64,000 nt of DNA from Ceratopteris richardii. Taxonomy: Eukaryota; Streptophyta; Polypodiopsida; Polypodiales; Pteridaceae. This document shows, in pieces, positions 43,093 through 52,686 of this stretch. The DNA is taken from assembly GCA_020310875.1 (NCBI GenBank), contig CM035433.1, forward strand, positions 113,413,000 to 113,476,999, given 5' to 3'. The notes beneath the pieces were generated by a model. That model was not told where the DNA came from. It did no database searches and saw nothing but the letters and a program-made list of their open reading frames with translations. Position 1 is the stretch's first letter, and every line of letters starts with the position of its first letter. The position numbers and the translations under genes are program-made.

Positions 43093-44785
43093 GCTGGAAC
43101 ATCCCAAGCTCATGGAACTCAAAGAGACAGAAGTAGAGATAGGCCAGAAGTAAGGTTTGCCAACCCAAGGGGCAGAGAACGAACGAGGACGGAAACAAAT
43201 AGAGTAGAACCTGAGGTACTTAAAGCCCCCAGGAATCAAAGAAATGCGGATGAGTTCCCTCTACCAAGACCTAGAGAGCACACAAGGACTTTGAGACCGA
43301 CTCAGCTAGTTAACTCCATGAAGAACTACTTCGATGGCACTGGAGATCCATACGATCATGTGGCTGAGTTTAGGCAAGTCTTGAGAGCTGAACAAGTTGA
43401 AGATCTGTTCATGCAGTACAGTGCCTTTGGTCTAACGCTTAGGAACACTGCCCTAACATGGTTTCAGCCACTAAACGAAAGGCAGTTCAGGAGCATAGAC
43501 CAACTCCTAGAGGCTTTCATTATTGAATTCTCTAAGAGTGGCATAAGACATAATACCTCCTCATTGATTCACAGCTTCAAGCAAACCCCTCAAGAGACTG
43601 TGAGACTTGCAGGAAGAAGATTTAGGCAATACCTTGAAAGATGCCCTGTTTTGGAGCTACCCACAAGTGGATTTATTCTTGGATGGATTGCTAAGTACCA
43701 AATTGAGGTCATATGTGTATCTGAAGGACCCTAGGACTATAGAAGAGTGTGTACGCATGTGCATTGACATCGAGGATAACCTAGGGGAGGAGTTAGAGCT
43801 TTCCAAAATATACAAAGATTCAGATAGTGACTCTAGCCTCTCTTCCACGCAATCCACATCAATTGAGGAACTCGCTGAGAAAGTGGCACAAAAACTAGGT
43901 GTCTCTAGCAAACAAATCCCAAGGTTTGCCCCAGTAAAGAGGTGCTATACTTGCGGTGGTGACCATATGGCGAACGTATGTCCCATTATGGCTCAACCCC
44001 AAGTAAATCCTAGTAGCCAGTACTGCACCATAGAGCGAAGATACACAAATCACACAGCACAAGACTGCCCATACAATAAGCAAGCGGTTAGGCAAACCTA
44101 CCCTCAGCCATACCCTCAACAAGGCAGATACCAGAGTCCATACCCACCACAACAGTATATTAGGCCTCAGCAAAATTACCAACCGCAATATCAGGCCCAA
44201 CTAAGACCCCAGCCAGTGCTAGCACAACAACCACCTGCTCCCACTAATGTGATCCCGGTAAAGTATGCTGCTGCAGAAGAAAACCTGAATAGAGCCATAG
44301 TCCCTGTAACACCATTGCTTTTTGAAAGTGACCCGAGTGACCATAGCTTTGATTCGACGCATATTGACAACCCTCAGGCCTACTACATGCAATCTCCTGA
44401 ACATGGTGAGTCCTACTACAGTGAGGAACCGAGTGAACCTATTTGGGAGCCAGAGTATGCTAATGTCATGTACGCAAACCCCAACTCTAGAACTCAACCT
44501 AGGCAAGTAAGACCCCCATTCCCTAGAGGACCATGCTACAGATGTCAGGGAGATCATCTCATTCGTGATTGTCCCTTGCCTCCACCTACACAACCCCAAT
44601 CAGTGACGATCCAAGGCTATTGCCAAGAGTGTGGAAAGGATCATCTCTTACGAGATTGTCCAAAGAATCCCAGAAATATGTCAAAAATCACTCCCATTAA
44701 CGTTATTGAGTTAGTGGTAGATTCCACAGGAAGTGTCACTTCCACTGCACCAATACAAGTGGTCACTAGAGCCCAAGCCTTATAA
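43093..44785 (+). pseudogene. Gy-L Gag with X3-spaced zinc knuckles
   Basis: Gag capsid begins about 43291 (LVNSMKNYFDGTGDPYDHVA, LTLRNTALTWFQPLNE, QLLEAFIIEFSKSGIR) in the frame of ORF1, then a frameshift near 43660 moves it to a second frame, open to 44785. The second part has RTIEECVRMCIDIEDNLGEE, a Gln/Pro-rich stretch (about 44080-44240) and three zinc knuckles of the form C-X2-C-X3-H-X4-C: CYTCGGDHMANVC, CYRCQGDHLIRDC and CQECGKDHLLRDC. The classical spacing is X4 before His. These would bind genomic RNA. The frame ends TAA at 44783. Confidence 0.85.
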
Positions 44786-44821
44786 CAGAACCCAGGTGTA
44801 GGCCAGGAAAAGAGCCCTGAG

Positions 44822-46963
44822 GTGAGTGAAACAGAGAGCATGACCAAGAAGAGGACTAGAGCTTGGAGAGATAGTCGTGAAAGAATGAAAAGGCAATGGG
44901 CAAAAAAGATGAGTGAACTCGAGGAAAGCCTCAGAGAAACAAAGGCAATGATAACTAAACTCACATCTCAAACTCCCTCTCACACTACCCCACCACCACC
45001 ATTCCCATCTCCATCCGACCCGCCACCTTCCAACCCACTTCACACAATTCCACCACCCCCAAGAGTAGGATCAGTCCTAGCAGATCCCACTCCCGAGGAC
45101 CTTAATATGATGCTTAAAGCCTATCAGGCCAGAATCCAAGAAGGGCCAAACGTAACTGATCATGAAAAGTGTTACCCTAGAGCAGAACTAGAGCTAGAAC
45201 GAACCAAAATTTGTGCTAAGATGGTGGAGCTGGCTCAAACCATGTTTGAAGCGAGTCGCCTCTTTAACATCTCTAGCTCAGCTAAGACGCAGTTGCACTT
45301 TGAAGGACTGTTAGAAAGAATAGAGAGGCTGATTGCACAATCAGAAAAGGAACCCGCCTCTCAACACAGGGACAAGGCAAGTGAAAGAGTAAGCATTCCT
45401 GCCCAGGAAGCCTATGTGCCTAACTCTACGGAGCCAGACACATCATCTTCTATGAATCGGTTCACACCAGAATTCCTACGCGAGATTCAAGAAGACAAAT
45501 GGGCTAAAGAAAGTGAAGTCCCTCCTCCCATTGAACTTGTGAATGATGCACACGACCAATTCCCACAAGACATCCCATCCATTTATGAGGAGCAGGAGAG
45601 CACCCAGTCTCAAGAGAGATTTGACTTTGAGTCTAATTCTTTGCATGAATTACCCCACTTCACAGGCCCATGGGAAGCTAAGTCCACTTGTATGAGAGCA
45701 CACATGGTCATGGTACAAAATGAGGACTCAATCATACCTAGGAACACGGAGGTAGTGAAAAACACTAAAGTACAGTGCAACCTCACCTTAGAAGAGCTAC
45801 TCAAAATAAGGTCAGAGCTATGGAAACATGTAGCCAAACAAGTACCAGAAATAGCAAAACCTCGTTCCCAGGTAGGATCCCAGAGAACAGTGCCAGAAAT
45901 ACCATTGGACAAGATAGGAGACATGAGTGAGGGAGAAGAGGGAAACACATATCTTCCTATCACCCATCAAGGATACACCACCAAGGCCATTCTAGACTCA
46001 GGCGCAGGAGTTGCAATTGCTACTACTTCCCTATGGAAGCGTTGGGGCAAGCCAGCACTCAGGCCCACAAGGATGAAATTGCAAATGGCCGATGGTCACA
46101 TAGAGAGACCCCTAGGGCTGTTAGAAGGAATAACTCTCACCACATGTGGCGTTGAGTTCGAGCATACATTTGCTATATGTGATTTTAGCAAAAATCATGC
46201 CTATGAAATGATCTTGGGACGACCCTTTATGCGACAGTTGCAAGTGGTACAGGATTGGGGAACCAATTCCTTGTACCTGCAACACTTGGGTGTTACGACC
46301 AAGGTGAATCTCAAAGATTACTCTCATAGAGATGTCCCTCCTATCCAATGGAATCCCCTCCATAGGGCCAAAGACGATACGGAATCTGTGCATTCCATAG
46401 GATCAGGATCCTCATGGATGCATGAAGACACCCACTTATGGATGTGCAAAGTGGCAGTAGAAGAAGAGAAAAGAGAAAAAGCCAGAGAGGTAGGTGCAAA
46501 AGAAACGCATAGATCAATTCAAGACCCAGCCTATGCACCTGTAGTCTTTCCTGACGAGGAATTTGAACCCCACGGCTGGGCAGAAATCCTAGCAACAATG
46601 GATGTAGCGATCAATGAAGAACAATGGACACCTCACTGTGATGAAGATGGCTATGACATTTCAGTCTTCTCCATAGAGCCAATCATGGGAGAGGCAGTGT
46701 TAGAAGAGTGTGAACCTAGCCCTGATGCATTTGAGGGTACAAGTGACTCCGATCTAGAGTCAATCATTATGGACCCACCTTTTGCATCAGATGAAGAATA
46801 CTTCTATGAAGTAGAATTTCAACCCCAGAGGTATGGAGAGCTTACAAATGATGTAAGGCTAGCCACACATGTGACCCCGAAGGAAGAAGGGAAGACAAGA
46901 AAGAAGAGAGAAGTCACACCAGAAGAGGAAGAATCTTTGTTTGAGGTCCCAGAAAAATTTTAA
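44822..46963 (+). CDS. Gy-L linker and first (canonical) retropepsin
   Basis: An uninterrupted 713-codon frame. Residues 1-50 are basic and coiled-coil-like (RERMKRQWAKKMSELEESLR); 55-85 are Pro-rich; 86-370 are a charged linker. The protease lies at about 375-490: strand YLPITHQGYTTKA, active site ILDSGAGVAIAT (Asp392), GHIERPLGLLEGI and MILGRPFMRQLQ. A long acidic tail (500-713) follows. Its end overlaps the RT frame by 23 bases in the +1 frame, so RT could be made by frameshifting, or a mutation separated them. The intact length is unusual for this decayed element. Confidence 0.82.
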   Translation: MSETESMTKKRTRAWRDSRERMKRQWAKKMSELEESLRETKAMITKLTSQTPSHTTPPPPFPSPSDPPPSNPLHTIPPPPRVGSVLADPTPEDLNMMLKAYQARIQEGPNVTDHEKCYPRAELELERTKICAKMVELAQTMFEASRLFNISSSAKTQLHFEGLLERIERLIAQSEKEPASQHRDKASERVSIPAQEAYVPNSTEPDTSSSMNRFTPEFLREIQEDKWAKESEVPPPIELVNDAHDQFPQDIPSIYEEQESTQSQERFDFESNSLHELPHFTGPWEAKSTCMRAHMVMVQNEDSIIPRNTEVVKNTKVQCNLTLEELLKIRSELWKHVAKQVPEIAKPRSQVGSQRTVPEIPLDKIGDMSEGEEGNTYLPITHQGYTTKAILDSGAGVAIATTSLWKRWGKPALRPTRMKLQMADGHIERPLGLLEGITLTTCGVEFEHTFAICDFSKNHAYEMILGRPFMRQLQVVQDWGTNSLYLQHLGVTTKVNLKDYSHRDVPPIQWNPLHRAKDDTESVHSIGSGSSWMHEDTHLWMCKVAVEEEKREKAREVGAKETHRSIQDPAYAPVVFPDEEFEPHGWAEILATMDVAINEEQWTPHCDEDGYDISVFSIEPIMGEAVLEECEPSPDAFEGTSDSDLESIIMDPPFASDEEYFYEVEFQPQRYGELTNDVRLATHVTPKEEGKTRKKREVTPEEEESLFEVPEKF

Positions 46964-48563
46964 GAAGTATGAGATAGATGACAGGAGAGTCATGATAAGA
47001 ATGCCTAAACGAGAGGCACAATCAAAAGAAGCCTATGATAACAAAGAAACCACCAAGAAAATAGTGGTAGCCGTGGAAGAAGGAGAAGAGAGATGCACGG
47101 ACATAGGCCATGACCTGACGGAAGACGAAGATCTTGAATTGATAGCCTTGCTAAGAGAGTACAGAGATGTATTCGCTTGGAGTTACAAGGACTTGAAAGG
47201 TGTGGACCCTGACATATGCTCACACACCATCCCCATGACCTCAGATGCCAAACCCTCTAAGCAAAAGCCATATACATATAATGATAATTACACTGCCAAG
47301 ATCAAAGAGGAGATAGTTAGACTGGTTGAAGCTGGATTTATCTATGAAATTGAGCACACTGAGTGGGTATCCCCCATCGTAGTGGTGCCCAAAAAAAATG
47401 GAAAGCTGCGTGTATGCATTAACTTGAAGAAGGTCAATGCAGCCACAATTCGAGATAACTATCCGCTTCCTATCACATAACATCTCTTAGAAAGAGTAGC
47501 AGGCAAGGAAGTGTACAGCTTCCTTGATGGATTTTCGGGCTACAATCAAGTAGCCATAGCTCCAGAAGATCAGCATAAGACGGCTTTTGCCACTGAATGG
47601 GGCATTTTTGCCTTTAGAGTAATGCCATTTGGGCTTACCAATGCACCCGCTACCTTCCAGAGACTAATGTGCCATGTATTTAAAGAGTTCCTGAGGAAGA
47701 ACTTAGAAGTCTATGTTGATGATCTTTGTGCTCATTCCAACATTAGACAAACCCATATTCCTGAACTCAGACAAATCTTTGACAAATGTAGAGAATATCA
47801 AGTCTGCCTTAACCCAGAAAAGTGTGTTTTTATGGTCATGCAAGGCAAGATTCTAGGACACATAGTGTCAAAGAATGGCATATCCACTGATGAAGAGAAA
47901 GTGAGAGCCATAGCCGAGTTACCTAGGCCACAGAATGTCAAGGAAGTACAAGCTTTCATGGGGCATTGTGGTTATTACCGACGGTTTATACACATGTATG
48001 CCATCATAGCAAAGCCTCTGTATGGACTTTTGACTAACTTTGAGTGGACTAATGAATGTGAGAATTCCTTTAATGAGCTTAAACGGCGATTATGTTCAGC
48101 ACCTATCTTGACCACACCAGATTGGAATAAGCCTTTCCATGTTCATGTGGATGCATCCAATTATGCTATTGGATGTGTACTCGCACAGCCTACCGGTGAA
48201 GGTAATATGGATCTTCCAATTGCCTATGCTAGTAGACAATTGAATGCAGATGAACGAAATTATACCACTACAGAGAGAGAAGGACTAGGCATGGTCTATG
48301 CGGTTAAAAAGTTTAGGCATTACTTGCTTGCAAATAAGTTTAAATTTTTTACTGACCATCAGGCACTGCTATATCTCGTGAACAAGCCATGCAATACAGG
48401 AAGATTAGTAAGATGGTTTCTCTTGCTAATGGAATATGACTTTGAGGTAGTGGTAAGGAAAGGTGGGACTCATTTGAGAGCTGACCATCTTTCTAGGCTC
48501 ACATCTGGAGAGGCCCCACAAGGAGTGTCAGATGACCTTCGTGATGCTTACTTGTTTAATTTG
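46941..48563 (+). pseudogene. Gy-L reverse transcriptase and RNase H
   Basis: One frame with a TAA at 47478-47480 (inside LPIT-HLLERVAG). RT motifs in order: [108 protein letters not shown] (catalytic YVDD intact) and ILGHIVSKNGI. RNase H: FHVHVDASNYAIGCVLAQ, YTTTEREGLGMVYAVKKF, FFTDHQALLYLVN, HLRADHLSRL. All catalytic residues are visible. Function would be copying genomic RNA into cDNA and removing RNA. Confidence 0.92.
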
Positions 48564-48935
48564 GAAGTGGTGCCGCAGTGGGCTAAGCCATTAGTGCCAG
48601 TTTTGATGTACGGACCTAACCACCCAGTAATAAACACACAGGATAGAGAGGTTGTAAAAGCCCAAAAGTATCACATCATGGCAGGAAGTATGTACAAGCA
48701 CACAGATCAAGGGATCTTGGCTTGTTGTGTGGAAGAGGATGAGTATACTAAATGGTTGCAATTAGCACATGTAGGTGCATTAGAGCAACACTACTCAAAA
48801 CAACGAATCCTATAGACACTAAGGAGACTCGGAGTGCATTGGCCGACTATGGAAGCTGATGTCCAAAAGTTGTGCAAGGAATGCCCAATCTGTTGCACTA
48901 AACCACCTGTGGAACATGCCACTCTTTATCAAGTG
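48564..48935 (+). pseudogene. Gy-L integrase zinc module, first copy
   Basis: Right after RNase H: VVPQWAKPLV, YHIMAGSMYKHTDQGILACC, AHVGALEQHYSK with the His pair, stop TAG at 48813-48815, LGVHWPTMEADVQKLCKECP and ICC with the Cys pair. This is a complete H2C2 module with its preceding linker. A second copy with the same order follows directly. Confidence 0.75.
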
Positions 48936-49310
48936 TCCATAGTGCCAGATTGGAGTGAACCACTAGTATCCTTCCTGAGGACGAAAGCATTCCCTCCAGA
49001 CATGACTCTGGCTAGGAAAAGGAGTTTAGAACAAGAAGCCCAGGATTACTCACTCATTGGTGATAATCTATACAAGCGTGGTAAAGATGGTTACCTGAGA
49101 CTATGTGTCCATGAGAGTGAATATCTCAAGATCTTGGAAACTTCTCACCAAGGTGTAGCAAGAGGACACTTTGGACCAGATCGGGTGATCAAGGCAATAC
49201 TATTTGCGGGCTTCTGGTGGCCGAACCCTTCACATGGATGCACATACCCATGTGAAGAGGTGTGACGTCTGTCAGCGAGCTCAGCCTCCTATACGCAAAG
49301 ATGAGATGCC
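48936..49310 (+). pseudogene. Gy-L integrase zinc module, second copy
   Basis: Repeats the order of the first copy: IVPDWSEPLVSFL, YSLIGDNLYKRGKDGYLRLC, SHQGVARGHFG (His pair), FAGFWWP, a frameshift near 49220, then HVKRCDVCQRAQPP (Cys pair). It is closer to the usual plant Gypsy form than the first copy and joins the catalytic core. Confidence 0.8.
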
Positions 49311-50002
49311 ACTGAAACCCATGATGGGTGGACGAGCATTCTCTAAGTGGGGAATAGACTTTGTAGGCCCTATTAATCCCCCAGATAAGGGTCCCATGCA
49401 AAATATATCATTGTGGCCACGGATTATCTCACCAAGTGGGTAGAGGTAAAAGCTACGACAAAGAACGATGCTCAGACCACTGCTAAATTCTTGTTTGAGA
49501 ATGTATTCACAAGATACGGGCTACCTATAGAGCTAGTCAGTGATAGAGGCACCCACTTCTTGAATGAAGCTATTGAAAATCTGCTCTAAGAATTCTTGGT
49601 AGTACATAAGAAGTCTGCCCCCTATCACCCTCAAGCTAATGGCCAGGCTTAGAGCACAAATAAGATCTTATGCAATGTACTGACGAAATTAGTGAACAAT
49701 AAACGCTCTGATTGGGACAAACAGCTACACCATGCTATTTGGGCATACCGAGTCGCCTACAAAACGGTACTCCAAGCCACCCCCTTTCAGATGGATTTGG
49801 CCAAAATGCAGTGCTACCGTTGGACTTCTTAATACCTACACTGAAAGTAGCACAAGAGCATGAATGGACGGGTCATGAACTCTCCTCTAGATTGTTTGAC
49901 CTTGAACGATTAGGAGAAACAAGACTGAGAGCGGCTGCAGGGATATATGCAGCCAAGAAATGACAGAAGGCATACTTTGATGCCCACGTTAAGGATAAAG
50001 GT
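49311..50002 (+). pseudogene. Gy-L integrase catalytic core, catalytic Glu lost
   Basis: Core motifs KWGIDFVGPINPP (first Asp), a frameshift near 49400, DYLTKWVEVKATTKN, ELVSDRGTHFLNEAIE (second Asp), and PYHPQANGQA followed by TAG at 49650-49652 exactly where the catalytic Glu codon should be, then STNKILCNVLTKL. A further TAA-type break lies near 49588. The C-terminal part reads LPLDFLIPTLKVAQEHEWTG, ERLGETRLRAAAGIYAAKK, TGA at 49961-49963. Integration activity from this copy is excluded. Confidence 0.88.
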
Positions 50003-50992
50003 ATGAAGGCAGGCGACCTAGTACTAGTCTACACCTTGAAACAACATGCGAGGAAACTAGAGAAGAGAGGCTATGGACCCATGATCATTAATAGGATCTC
50101 AACAAGTGGAGCAGTGCAACTAGCCACATTAGAAGGCGATATTCTCCCAAGCTACATAAGCGGATGCCGAGTCAAGTTATATCAGGAACCTCTGACGGAA
50201 GAGATGCTAAGTCGACTCAACACTGCTAACAAACGCAAAGAAGAAGAAAAACGAATTCGTGAAGAAGCTCAAGCAGAAGCATTGGAACGCATCCGAAGAA
50301 TGAAGTTGAGAAGACAGGGTAGAGAGCAACCTAGGACCGATGCATATGCCAATCAAGGATATCCTATGGCCATGTGTGAAGTTTCAGGTGTCAGCTCTCA
50401 TAGGATAATTGATCGACATCCTTTTATAACCTTAGAGATAGGACAAGGAAAGGGTGCAAGGACTGTAAGAGCCTTGATTGACTCAGGTGCAGCCACTAAT
50501 GCTGTTAAATTGTCTTACTGTCAAGAATTGATATTAACTGTCAATCCTATAGAAGCATATCTTATAGGATTGGGAGGTGTGGAAACCCCTTGCATGGGCA
50601 AGGTGGAACTTCCCCTCTATATTCAAGATGAAGCAATGACAGTCAAAGTACTAGTGTGTCAAGATGAGGACCTCACTGAGCCTCTTGTCTTGGGTCAGGA
50701 CTGGATCTATGATCATGCAGTCAACCTAAACCTAAGGAGTGGACTTCTTCAGGTATGGGTACATCGTAGTCGAATTACAGTTGAATTGGAGAATGAGGCA
50801 CTCAAGGAATTAGGTAAGGCACGAGCTCTTGGTCCTTCCAAGGGTGCACATGAAGTTGACAATGCTATTCTTGTCCAAAACTGTATGATGCAGAAAAAGG
50901 ATTGTCTCAACAATGGAGTCAAGGATAAGACGACACTCCCTTCTTTTCCAAAGGCCAGAAGGATGCAGCAACCAACGACAGATCAAATATAG
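50003..50992 (+). CDS. Gy-L integrase tail fused to a second retropepsin-like domain
   Basis: A 329-codon frame, in phase with the integrase part upstream. Residues 1-60 are the integrase C-terminal module (GDLVLVYTLKQHARKLEKRG, YGPMIINRISTSG). Residues 65-112 are a charged helix (KRKEEEKRIREEAQAEALER). Residues about 125-245 form a second aspartic-protease-like domain: PFITLEIGQGKGARTVRALI, DSGAATNAV with Asp160, GLGGVETPCMGKVELPL and LVLGQDWIYDH. The DSGA and LGQDW blocks are the two hallmarks of retropepsins. The first protease is at 44822-46963. The start is chosen for the track of the frame after the stop at 49961; the protein may not begin here. Confidence 0.8.
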   Translation: MKAGDLVLVYTLKQHARKLEKRGYGPMIINRISTSGAVQLATLEGDILPSYISGCRVKLYQEPLTEEMLSRLNTANKRKEEEKRIREEAQAEALERIRRMKLRRQGREQPRTDAYANQGYPMAMCEVSGVSSHRIIDRHPFITLEIGQGKGARTVRALIDSGAATNAVKLSYCQELILTVNPIEAYLIGLGGVETPCMGKVELPLYIQDEAMTVKVLVCQDEDLTEPLVLGQDWIYDHAVNLNLRSGLLQVWVHRSRITVELENEALKELGKARALGPSKGAHEVDNAILVQNCMMQKKDCLNNGVKDKTTLPSFPKARRMQQPTTDQI

Positions 50993-51378
50993 AGGAAGCA
51001 GAGCACTACCTATGCTGGAGGCCAAAAAAAGGAGCAAAGCAGAATGTCTTAGCAGTTGAAACAAGTATGGATGCGGAAAGGCGAACACCCTGTTGCAACC
51101 ATGCCAATCCCACGGCCAAAAACATCTTATTAGTAGTCAACAACACGACACTAATAAGAAGTCTTTCATAAATTCTTGTGCGAAAGTGAAGTCTATTTGG
51201 GTACCCAAGAAGTCGATGAAGGCCAGCCCACAATCACGACAAATCTGGGTGCGTAAGGCTTGCTTGCGGGCTCAAATAGCTACACCGAGGCCACACCCGG
51301 TACAACATGTTTCACTCGCCCAGTCTTACCCATCACGCATAGACACATATTCTTCCATGCGCAAAAGTAGAACATCTG
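50993..51378 (+). other. Gy-L segment without a supported ORF
   Basis: Between the second protease-like domain and the next frame. Short ORFs only. It includes an imperfect direct repeat: CCAGTCTTACMCAT-like strings near 51320 and 51382, both followed by AGACACATATTC or ACACATATTC, which may have arisen by local duplication. Confidence 0.5.
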
Positions 51379-51723
51379 ATGCCCAGTCTTACACATATTC
51401 TTCCATCCAAAGAAGAAGAGCAGGAATATGATCAGGAAGCTCTGCAGGTACTTGAAGGTGCCCCAGCTTATACGAAGGCATTGAAGAAGCTCTATGATAC
51501 CATGAACAGAGTTCAAGAGCAACATAGACTGTCCTTAGCAGCAGGCAAGGCCCTCATGAATCAAATCCTTGAGGAGGAAGGCGTAGACGAGCAATACCGC
51601 GCCACTCTTGACATGATATCTGAGGCTTTAGGAGTACCTAAGACGGTGCATACCGCCCTTGCACAATCACGAAGAACGGAGCGACGATACGGCAGACGCC
51701 CCCTCGACCAGGAAAGCAGATGA
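51379..51723 (+). CDS. Gy-L small 3' ORF, helical, unknown function
   Basis: A frame of 114 codons. The body is predicted helical from composition: EYDQEALQVLEGAPAYTKAL, KKLYDTMNRVQEQHRLSLAA, GKALMNQILEEEGVDEQYRA. No known motif was recognised. It may be part of a longer broken 3' reading frame with the neighbours. Confidence 0.45.
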   Translation: MPSLTHILPSKEEEQEYDQEALQVLEGAPAYTKALKKLYDTMNRVQEQHRLSLAAGKALMNQILEEEGVDEQYRATLDMISEALGVPKTVHTALAQSRRTERRYGRRPLDQESR

Positions 51724-51830
51724 ATGTATTAGTATCAGAACCACAAGGCACATCCACAACCACGGGCACCACACACACTGTCTAGGATACTGAGGAAACC
51801 CATATATCAAGTGCACCTCCGTCACCCCCT

Positions 51831-52418
51831 TTGCCACCCCTACCTCCAACTCCACCACATTCACCTCCCACTACCAGTATAAACACTACTGTCACCGCCT
51901 CCGAGCCCACTACCCATACCGAAGCACAGACCGTCAGTCAACCCACACAACCCACACACCCTATCTCCACCTCTTTTGTCTATACGGCCACTGAAACAGT
52001 AATCCTAACCGCAACCACAGAAAATCTCATTCCCCCAATCACACTTCCGGACAGTTCGTATTCACAATTGCACACACCACTGTACACTTTCACCACTATC
52101 ACCGCACCCACAATTCCACTATTCACAATCACTCCCACTATTGCATCCACCGTTGATCTTATGGACATCTCACCCACCTCCGCACCTCTCCCTCCCCGCA
52201 TACACCCACCATCTCCCATTCCCCCACCTCCCACTTCACCATTTTCCAGCACCGCATCCACACTTCCATTCCCCTTCCCCTTTCCCTTCCCTTTTGCATT
52301 CAACACCCTTCCCGCATCCACCCCTATTAATAATATATTTAATAATATGTATCAGTGTATGTCGCAACTACAACAGCACTACCAGCATCTTGATGACCAA
52401 CATACGCGACTCTTTTGA
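51831..52418 (+). CDS. Gy-L Pro/Thr-rich 3' ORF, unknown function
   Basis: A frame of 195 codons of low-complexity Pro/Thr/Ser text (MPPLPPTPPHSPPTTSINTT, PPSPIPPPPTSPFSSTAS, PFPFPFPFPFAFN) ending in a short helix (YQCMSQLQQHYQHLDDQH). After its stop at 52416 a different frame continues the helix as Gln-rich coiled coil (LQQQHATLQEQHEQLVANPP). Composition bias makes it uncertain that this is selected protein; it may be the middle of a single broken 3' protein. Confidence 0.4.
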   Translation: MPPLPPTPPHSPPTTSINTTVTASEPTTHTEAQTVSQPTQPTHPISTSFVYTATETVILTATTENLIPPITLPDSSYSQLHTPLYTFTTITAPTIPLFTITPTIASTVDLMDISPTSAPLPPRIHPPSPIPPPPTSPFSSTASTLPFPFPFPFPFAFNTLPASTPINNIFNNMYQCMSQLQQHYQHLDDQHTRLF

Positions 52419-52686
52419 AGCCATGAGGAACTTCAACTACGATTCATTGATCTCGAAAGGGAAAAGCGGCTACTACAACAACAGCATGCCACTTTACAGG
52501 AACAACACGAACAGTTAGTAGCCAATCCACCCCAGTCAGATGCAGAAGAAAGGAAACAAATGGATGATTTGCTACTCCCAGATAACGGAGAATCTCAAGC
52601 TCAGACGCAATCTAGCCCTCCTACGAAAACACATGTCTACAGCACTCGAAGAGAATAAACGGCTGTAGAAACAGAATGAAGAGAAC

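Noticed and set aside
51831..52418. Pro/Thr-rich ORF as an extensin-like host gene
   Set aside because: Lies inside Gy-L with no introns, signal peptide or extensin SPPPP array; more likely part of the element's 3' region.
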